Shown here in pieces: positions 59,101-64,000 of a stretch of DNA of 64,000 nucleotides. Made by a program: the position numbers and the translations under genes. Source of the stretch: Paludibacteraceae bacterium. GTDB taxonomy: Bacteria > Bacteroidota > Bacteroidia > Bacteroidales > Paludibacteraceae. The DNA lies in assembly GCA_017547145.1 (NCBI GenBank), contig JAFYQJ010000011.1:62001-126000 (forward strand), in the 5' to 3' direction. The notes beneath the pieces were generated by a model. That model searched no databases, was not told where the DNA came from, and saw nothing but the letters and a program-made list of their open reading frames with translations. Every line of letters begins with the position of its first letter. Positions within the stretch are counted from its first letter, which is position 1.

Positions 59101-60664
59101 TAGCCTTCCCTTTCAATGCTTTGTAGCGTACACGGATTTTATAAGTTTCACCTGCATCTATAGGGAATTGAGTTTTATACATTTGAATAAAACGGTAATT
59201 ACGACCTGTTACTGCATTATCAAATGTCAACTTCAAACAAGAACCGCCAAACCATGCATCGTCAAACGTAAACGTAGCATGTGTATCGCTTGGAACATTC
59301 GAAGTTGAACGACTCATGTACGAATCAGTAATCCACCAACGCCAAGTTGGCAAGTGGTCTTGCATACCGATGTTGTACCATTCGTCGTTGTATGTTGTTA
59401 CACCTTCGTTGTTAAAGAAAGTACCCACGCCCAAGTTCATATACGAGATAAATGGGAAATAGTCGTTTGTTTGCCACGACAATGCACTCTTGGCCATCAC
59501 CAATTTGTTTACACCATGAAAATCAGGCGAAGGAGCACACTTACCTGCACTTACAGTTAAATTGTTTACAGGGTTTTGTGTACCACCCGTAAAGAATTGC
59601 TCACATTTTTTCAAATAACAAGCTTGTTTTACTTTCGGAGCATTACCCTCTTCACCTGCACGACCCCAAATTTGGTTTACGTCGTGAGCACCCCAAAGAC
59701 CTACCGAAGTAGGAGTATTATAAATATATTCCCAGTGGAAACCTGCAGTACCACCCTGCATATCCATACCACCGTAAACATCATAACTATTAACATAAGA
59801 ACTCAAACCTGCACTACTAGCCATACTATTAGCATTGCTTGCTGCGGTATTCAAAGTTCCTTGTCCCCAGTTGTAATTCAAGAAGAATGCATTTGCCCAA
59901 GGGAAGAAATCCGAAAACTCTGTACCGCCACCAGTTGTATAAAGTGCACTTGACAAGTTATAAAAAGAGAAGTGAAGGAAAGGAACATTATAACTTGTAC
60001 GATAGTTATGACAATCTTTTAAAAGATTTTTCATTCCCGTACGAACATCGTTCCATTGTTGCTCTGAATTGAAACCAAGACCGTCGATACCATAATAGCG
60101 GAATAGCTTCATCAACTTATCAGCACCTCCGTTTATCAACGAATTATAGTTTTGTCCGTGACCACCATCGATAGCATTCAAACCGACTCCCCAAGCAGCC
60201 GCTGAAACTACTTCATTAGCAACACCATTTTTGTGGCAAATGTCGGTAAAGTTACCCGGACAACGGAGGAATCCTTGCGTCCAGTTTCCATAAATATCAA
60301 TATAACTCCAGCTGCTAAACGCTTCAGAGTTAGCATCATAACGTGGCAACGAAGTCCAACCGTCTGACGACTCATTGATAGGAACCCACCAATGTACTTT
60401 ACGATTATCACGTTTTGTTTCACTTGCAATAGGGTCTGTAGCCGTATTGATGAAACGTTTCAAAGGACGTTGCCTACCAATAAAAAAATTGTCGTAAGCA
60501 GCATTCGACTGGATTGAAGGAGCAGAGCCCGGCGTCCAACCTCCATAGTACGAATACATCCATCCTGACACATCGCCATTCACGATGTAATTATCATGCT
60601 TTGTTGCAAAAACAGGTATTGCTACAAAACACGATAAAATCAAAAAAAGTCTTGCTTTCTTCAT
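56108..60664 (-). CDS. T9SS-exported GH85 endo-beta-N-acetylglucosaminidase, copy 2
   Basis: 1,518 aa from ATG 60664 (signal peptide MKKARLFLILSCFVAIPVFA); the longer frame would start inside the promoter. Same order as copy 1: GH85-like catalytic domain with N199/E201 in GFNSEQQW, FFLNYNWG and DVYGGMDMQG, beta-sandwich, GEVED-like domain (YVDWNNDGDFADSGEY), LamG-like domain (about 1,100-1,290; here HFFTLRSR, FHVAIATNAS, YIGGGTV) and a T9SS type A sorting domain (TTYPNPF...FKVEKK). It follows porZ, a T9SS component, by 86 nt with its own promoter. Paralogue of the gene at 2,660, with a 362-bp near-identical tract. Confidence 0.82.
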   Translation of the reverse strand: MKKARLFLILSCFVAIPVFATKHDNYIVNGDVSGWMYSYYGGWTPGSAPSIQSNAAYDNFFIGRQRPLKRFINTATDPIASETKRDNRKVHWWVPINESSDGWTSLPRYDANSEAFSSWSYIDIYGNWTQGFLRCPGNFTDICHKNGVANEVVSAAAWGVGLNAIDGGHGQNYNSLINGGADKLMKLFRYYGIDGLGFNSEQQWNDVRTGMKNLLKDCHNYRTSYNVPFLHFSFYNLSSALYTTGGGTEFSDFFPWANAFFLNYNWGQGTLNTAASNANSMASSAGLSSYVNSYDVYGGMDMQGGTAGFHWEYIYNTPTSVGLWGAHDVNQIWGRAGEEGNAPKVKQACYLKKCEQFFTGGTQNPVNNLTVSAGKCAPSPDFHGVNKLVMAKSALSWQTNDYFPFISYMNLGVGTFFNNEGVTTYNDEWYNIGMQDHLPTWRWWITDSYMSRSTSNVPSDTHATFTFDDAWFGGSCLKLTFDNAVTGRNYRFIQMYKTQFPIDAGETYKIRVRYKALKGKATMAFAMSAEGTETIAVSQNMGTMSATDWTVLEADLTAEMANKVIAQLGMRFNAVDAGTEILIGEVALVKEGVTYNPVEPQLAAYEVLKTTYKGVDFKMAWNCPKPTGESPDLGEEEEEEVVEPETAVRAATLSCSLAGVTTTRSDRYLTSLTFSGTSGASLSLSGIQSSSAYSKNVYYDYRSSKSLEVKRGETISTTPVWEGSWMQGHLYVDWNNDGDFADSGEYVASPMNINNGTYSTSNYAYPKSFTIPDGVALGTYTIRYTIDWNSANGNDGNDQGVSYSCGRTSSTASGNYTADNGGIMVDLELHVTAGSSSGSGSGSVEAGDWQSTYNDEVDTWYFEIWAQQDGGEPQLVTTTTSWAAYAVDVPIDLNGTQSVRVGSRAVAPDGTTKSEIAWSNYMDCSDVTILEGIEVDKPVIKANEEFTVSFIDPSHGVATRWRLLNADGSYISNGTFTGGTSFTTNMLSAIGLYGVEVTYVNSYGVSTTEIYNGLVKITVPEVGAMPRIDSYTIDGEAVSQKDVPADNQAHTLAFTSRDADGSTSKAVEIEDVNSFTIDGGYLPTGTPITVAFWCKIKSIPESMDNQNHFFTLRSRNSYNATCGSWYDAYAGEWKIMINNPTNNVDYKLNVDHAAKNHGAVDFVLPIGDWFHVAIATNASRNTKVYINGVQRFSSSLGMGSNYGTCYNFRAYIGGGTVMGLNGFNGSIDDIQIWHKQLSESEVKTAMNGFPQGTTIPTDLKGYWDLEEYDSDGRYLNRGNWSYDYMTQNGLFKKNTNASANPRYVSTSVWKSCVTSLAPEANEPRWGSPGNTNTNEYGEYYGIGEPVEVVKFPSVVAGSPMLSGSYVITTIPEWEIEGTTPTNSSYTATSGSTQVAYSVEGTYKAKLTLVNDWGSSETMEKTIVVYDHTVGLNPLVGNTVEVTTYPNPFVNELYIQFAEGGDFNVEIMDVTGQLLYTENVTVADNAIKQIAVKGNPGMYIVRLSTTAGTGVRTFKVEKK
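58899..59260. repeat. Near-identical tract shared with the first GH85 gene
   Basis: Gapless match to 5,394-5,755 with 11 mismatches in 362 bp. It encodes the beta-sandwich segment. Both edges are sharp. Confidence 0.9.
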
Positions 60665-60703
60665 ACTAAAACATTTTTTAATTAAACAATAATATAATTG
60701 GTT

Positions 60704-60733
60704 CAAAAATAAGCATTTATTTATATTATCAAA
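60704..60733 (-). promoter_or_regulatory. Promoter of GH85 gene copy 2
   Basis: Minus strand TTTG (60730-60733), 18 nt, TATTTTTG (60704-60711), close to consensus. It overlaps no coding sequence if translation starts at 60664. Confidence 0.6.
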
Positions 60734-60750
60734 AATAAATGTTTATATTT

Positions 60751-63093
60751 TTATCTCGCTATAAGAAATTTTGTACGTGCATAAACCTTTTTGTTGTCGG
60801 TAGTACAAATAGCAAAATATACACCTGTACTTACAGGTTTACCATCGCTCCGCAATCCGTTCCACGTAGCAAGGCTTCCTTTAGAAGTGGTAGTGTAAAT
60901 CACATTGCCTGCCATATCAACAATTTTTACATTAGTATTTTCTATCAAACCTGCAATAGTAATAAGTCCTGTAAAATTTTCACGAATAGGATTCGGATAA
61001 ACGCGTATTTCCGAAAAATCATCATGTCCTTCGGCAGTATCACTTTGATAAGAAATAATACCATTATCTGTACCAAAAAATACTTCACCAGTTTCAGAAT
61101 TTATAGCAATACTCAAAATTGTATTCGAAGGCAATGGGCTGTTTTCTATAGTAAAATGTTCAATAGTTTCAGTTCCATCTGCCGAAACCAAATACACCCC
61201 CGACGAACTTGTTCCTATCCATTTACGATTAATGGCATCTACCTTTATAACATTTATTTCTTCATTATCGAGCAAATAATCTGCTTCATTTGTGCCATCA
61301 TTACGAGGTATTTTAATCTGTTCAAAATTAAACGAATCGTTGAAAATATTCATAGGATTGCTCACAACTATCAACCCCGAAGTCGTCCCTATCCAAATAG
61401 CACCATCAAAATCTTGAGTCATTGTCCATGTAAAATTTGGAGTAAGCACTTTTCCATCTTGATTCACAAAAGAAGAAAAGTATCGTTGCTTATCATCGGC
61501 TACATTATCTAACGTTCCGCCATCATCGAACACATACAAACAACTTGCACCTTGCATATCACGCGATACTAACACCCATTTTTGATTCGTATTTTGATTT
61601 GAAACTAAAATTTTTTGCGTAGAAAGCGTTTGCAAACTCGACGTATATTTTTTCACATTACCATTTGGCAAAATATATTTTATAGTAGAAGACCCATAAT
61701 CATTAGCAAACCATACAACTCCATTAGCATCGAAAGCAACAGCACCTATACGAGTATAATTGTAAAAACCTGAAGCTGGATATTTCTCTGGTAAGGCTGA
61801 TTCTATTATTGGATTGTCGGCATTGTAAAGTTTATAAAATATATTGTTGCGAAATTCATAAAGTCCTAATCCCCAACTCGCAACAAAAAAACGCTGTGAA
61901 TCTTTTGGGTCCACAGCCATATCGACCAAACCCTTTGGTAACAATTCTTTTAACACCGTTGTATTTTCTGGTATTGCTTTTAAATCTTTTGGAGCAAAAT
62001 AACTCCACTCACCATTTTCGTATTTATCAACATAGCCTACACGACCATAATCTTGCCAACGAGCACCAGATAAAACATACAAACAGCCGTCTACAACTTG
62101 CATTTCATAATTAAAATTCGCAAATGGTCCATTAGGTTTATACGAAGATGTCCTTTTAGTCGTAAAATTATACTCACGCAAATCCGATGTTGTTGCCAAC
62201 CAATAAGAATTTTTTTCTTTATCAAAAAGCATATCGTTTATACGAAAAGTACCTATCTCTTCTACAGCAAAAGAAGCATCTATTTTTTTTAACTTATTAT
62301 GGCTAGACAACACCAAAAGAGAATTATTTGATATTCGAATTTTTCCTATGCGACCTAATGACTTACGAGGTTGCCAAACATTATTTGAATAACAATAAAG
62401 CGTACTATCACTTTTTAGTAACCACACAGAATCAGCAAAAACAAAAACCGATTTTTTTTCTCCAGCACCAACTGCAACATCTTCTTTCCAGTTTTCATAA
62501 TTGACTAATAACGAATTGGCATCAGCCTTGTATAAATTATCTTTGGTTATAGCAAAAAAGCTCCCATTCCAATAGCAACAAGAATTAACCGCGACAGCAC
62601 TTCCTCCCGTACTAATATAATATGTTTCTGAAATTTCTTTTCGTTTCAAATCCAAAACCACAATACCAAAATCTGTACAAAGAAACGCATCATTATCTTT
62701 AAAATAAATATAATTTACTTTTTTGCTATACGGCAAACTTTTCTTGCTAATGTCAGGTATATTTTCAATAGTACCATCGTCATAAAGTAAATCTATATTT
62801 GCATTTTCATACAATATAATTAATGCTCTAATTTTTTCAGAATAAGCTATATAAGAGATTTTTATATCGTTCAATCCTGATATTTTACTATAAAAATCTA
62901 AACTTTGATATTCTTTATTAACAGAAAAGAGTACACCCTTACTCAACGCATAAACATTTTCGGACGACGAAGCTATACAATCTACTTGCCCATACGAAAA
63001 ATGAGTTTTCCATTGTTCCATTGCAAGCTGAGCAGAAATATTACTTACTAACAATAGTAAAATTATAAATCCTATTAGTCGTTTATTTCTCAT
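60751..63093 (-). CDS. porZ: PorZ-like T9SS protein, beta-propeller with CTD
   Basis: 780 aa. Signal peptide (MRNKRLIGFIILLLLVSNIS), two seven-blade-type propeller regions (repeats of the sort IWIGTTSGLIVV, RKWIGTSSSGVYLV, VFFGTDNGIISY), and a C-terminal sorting-type domain beginning IRVYPNPIRENFTG. Length and layout match Porphyromonas PorZ, a cell-surface part of the T9SS attachment complex that recognises A-LPS. It overlaps rdgB by 11 nt and precedes a T9SS cargo gene. Other two-component propeller proteins have similar propellers, but there is no kinase domain here. Confidence 0.8.
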   Translation of the reverse strand: MRNKRLIGFIILLLLVSNISAQLAMEQWKTHFSYGQVDCIASSSENVYALSKGVLFSVNKEYQSLDFYSKISGLNDIKISYIAYSEKIRALIILYENANIDLLYDDGTIENIPDISKKSLPYSKKVNYIYFKDNDAFLCTDFGIVVLDLKRKEISETYYISTGGSAVAVNSCCYWNGSFFAITKDNLYKADANSLLVNYENWKEDVAVGAGEKKSVFVFADSVWLLKSDSTLYCYSNNVWQPRKSLGRIGKIRISNNSLLVLSSHNKLKKIDASFAVEEIGTFRINDMLFDKEKNSYWLATTSDLREYNFTTKRTSSYKPNGPFANFNYEMQVVDGCLYVLSGARWQDYGRVGYVDKYENGEWSYFAPKDLKAIPENTTVLKELLPKGLVDMAVDPKDSQRFFVASWGLGLYEFRNNIFYKLYNADNPIIESALPEKYPASGFYNYTRIGAVAFDANGVVWFANDYGSSTIKYILPNGNVKKYTSSLQTLSTQKILVSNQNTNQKWVLVSRDMQGASCLYVFDDGGTLDNVADDKQRYFSSFVNQDGKVLTPNFTWTMTQDFDGAIWIGTTSGLIVVSNPMNIFNDSFNFEQIKIPRNDGTNEADYLLDNEEINVIKVDAINRKWIGTSSSGVYLVSADGTETIEHFTIENSPLPSNTILSIAINSETGEVFFGTDNGIISYQSDTAEGHDDFSEIRVYPNPIRENFTGLITIAGLIENTNVKIVDMAGNVIYTTTSKGSLATWNGLRSDGKPVSTGVYFAICTTDNKKVYARTKFLIAR

Positions 63094-63670
63094 TTTTACT
63101 CATTAAATATGCAACCAACTTTTTAGAAGCTATTGCTCGATGGCTGATGGTATTTTTTACTTCGGCAGGCAATTCAGCAAACGTTTTATCATAACCCTCT
63201 GGTATAAATACAGAATCATAACCAAAACCTCCTGTACCAAATCGCTCATTTGCTATACGACCTTTTATTATTCCCTCAAATAAAAATAATTCATTGTTTT
63301 CTATCAAAGCTATCACCGTGCGAAACTGTGCCAAACGATTTGATTCACCCTCCATAGCCAACAAAAGTTTATCTATATTCTTTTCAGAATTACAATCTTC
63401 TCCCGCATAACGTGCCGAAAAAACACCCGGAGCTCCTTGCAAGCATTCTACTTCTAAACCTGTATCGTCAGCAAAACAATTACAATGATACTTGTCCTCA
63501 ATATAACGTGCTTTTATTTCTGCATTTGCTTGAAGCGTATTTCCTGTTTCAGGAATTTCATCAAAACAATTCACTTCAGCCAATGAACGAATAATAAAAT
63601 CGCCATCTAATATTGCACGTATTTCCTGCAATTTATGAATATTGTTTGTCGCAAAAATTAACTCTTTCAT
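63083..63670 (-). CDS. rdgB: XTP/dITP pyrophosphatase (RdgB/HAM1)
   Basis: 195 aa. Removes non-canonical purine nucleotides. FATNNIHKLQEIRAIL at the start, NAEIKARYI, FADDTGLEVECLQGAPGVFSARYAG, GGFGYDSVFIPEG and the C-terminal SHRAIASKKL are the family motifs. Start chosen at MKELIFATNN (63670); the open frame reaches further only into the -7 box. Stop overlaps porZ by 11 nt, so the two are co-translated. Confidence 0.95.
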   Translation of the reverse strand: MKELIFATNNIHKLQEIRAILDGDFIIRSLAEVNCFDEIPETGNTLQANAEIKARYIEDKYHCNCFADDTGLEVECLQGAPGVFSARYAGEDCNSEKNIDKLLLAMEGESNRLAQFRTVIALIENNELFLFEGIIKGRIANERFGTGGFGYDSVFIPEGYDKTFAELPAEVKNTISHRAIASKKLVAYLMSKNEK

Positions 63671-63691
63671 AATGAACATTTTCAAATATGA

Positions 63692-63699
63692 CAAAAATA
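63692..63699 (-). promoter_or_regulatory. -7 box of rdgB-porZ
   Basis: Minus-strand TATTTTTG, about 22 nt before the rdgB ATG. No clear -33 box. Confidence 0.4.
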
Positions 63700-63820
63700 A
63701 TAAAAAATGAGATTACACGCGATACAATATCATTCCATACTAATCGTTTTAGTTTTTAAGTATATTTGCAGTAAAGAAGAGGTGTATAAATTGATAGGAC
63801 GCCTATTTGTGGAAGTTGAT

Positions 63821-64000
63821 TTATAGTTCCTCCATGTTAATATACTCCTTTTCTCGATTATATTCGCTACGAAGCAATTGATAAATATAATCCACCTCTT
63901 GGGTAGTTGGATTTGTGCTGAAGGCGTTAATCGCATCGTTAATTTTATTTTTTAGATTAGTGGAAACAGTAGAATTTTCTACTAAATTTCTAAAGTAATT
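63821..64000 (-). CDS. 3' end of an unidentified gene, cut by the window edge
   Basis: The minus strand is open from the right edge to TAA at 63821, giving 59 C-terminal residues (NYFRNLVENSTVSTNLKNKI, then TTQEVDYIYQLLRSEYNREK and a final NMEEL). Hydrophilic and helical. Too little to identify. A different frame over the same stretch is weaker in composition. Confidence 0.45.
   Translation of the reverse strand, partial: NYFRNLVENSTVSTNLKNKINDAINAFSTNPTTQEVDYIYQLLRSEYNREKEYINMEEL

Noticed and set aside
60739-61512. 257-codon plus-strand ORF opposite porZ
   Set aside because: Antisense to a coding frame with clear propeller repeats and a sorting domain; no motif of its own.
1-64000. CRISPR array
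   Set aside because: I found no regularly spaced direct repeats with unique spacers; the repeats present are inverted repeats or the GH85 tract.

Overview
The window is about 64 kb of low-GC chromosomal DNA from a Bacteroidota, most likely Bacteroidales. The evidence is a complete six-gene Na+-translocating NADH:quinone reductase operon, type IX secretion (T9SS) sorting domains and a PorZ homologue, Bacteroidota-type promoters (TTTG, about 19 nt, TAnnTTTG), almost no Shine-Dalgarno sequences, and a tRNA without encoded CCA. No species can be named from sequence alone.

Layout. 1-2.6 kb: 3' part of a uvrA-family gene. 2.7-7.1 kb: a large T9SS-exported GH85 endo-beta-N-acetylglucosaminidase. 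7.3-16.9 kb: a minus-strand run (hypothetical protein, M49 dipeptidyl peptidase, metG, a frameshifted pspC, a DUF1810/ADP-ribosylglycohydrolase fusion, GH2 beta-galactosidase) followed by tRNA-Arg(CCU). 16.9-24.1 kb: yebC, an outer-membrane protein, tcdA, a lipoprotein, mdh, aspartokinase and a metallopeptidase lipoprotein. 24.3-30.3 kb: nqrABCDEF. 30.4-34.3 kb: an accessory stretch with a candidate structured RNA, a small HTH regulator, a PD-(D/E)XK nuclease, hypothetical genes, palindromes and a transposase remnant. 34.3-39.9 kb: pyrC-K-D-F-E-B on the plus strand. 39.9-49.8 kb: purE-L-C-M-N-H-D on the minus strand, converging on the pyr operon. 50-51.5 kb: guaB. 51.5-63.7 kb: a core-only metH, a Sel1-repeat protein, M23/LysM peptidase, ndk, a second GH85 gene, porZ and rdgB. 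The right edge cuts an unrecognised gene.

The genes fit together as a nucleotide-synthesis block. De novo pyrimidine synthesis (carAB not seen) and most of de novo purine synthesis (purF, purB, purA and purK not seen) meet guaB, ndk and rdgB. A second theme is glycan and peptide breakdown: two GH85 enzymes and PorZ for the cell surface, beta-galactosidase and M49/M3-like peptidases for the envelope.

The most interesting items: (1) PyrB carries a C-terminal copy of the PyrI zinc domain without the PyrI nucleotide-binding domain; (2) NqrC carries an N-terminal rubredoxin-type domain; (3) the pyr, pur and guaB transcripts each begin with a short leader ORF whose stop codon lies 0-7 nt before a hairpin or terminator just upstream of the first gene, suggesting translation-coupled attenuation; (4) MetH lacks both its homocysteine and reactivation domains yet has a consensus promoter directly upstream; (5) the two GH85 genes, about 53 kb apart, share a sharply bounded 362-bp tract with 11 mismatches, a sign of gene conversion; (6) a rod-like structured RNA lies downstream of nqrF.
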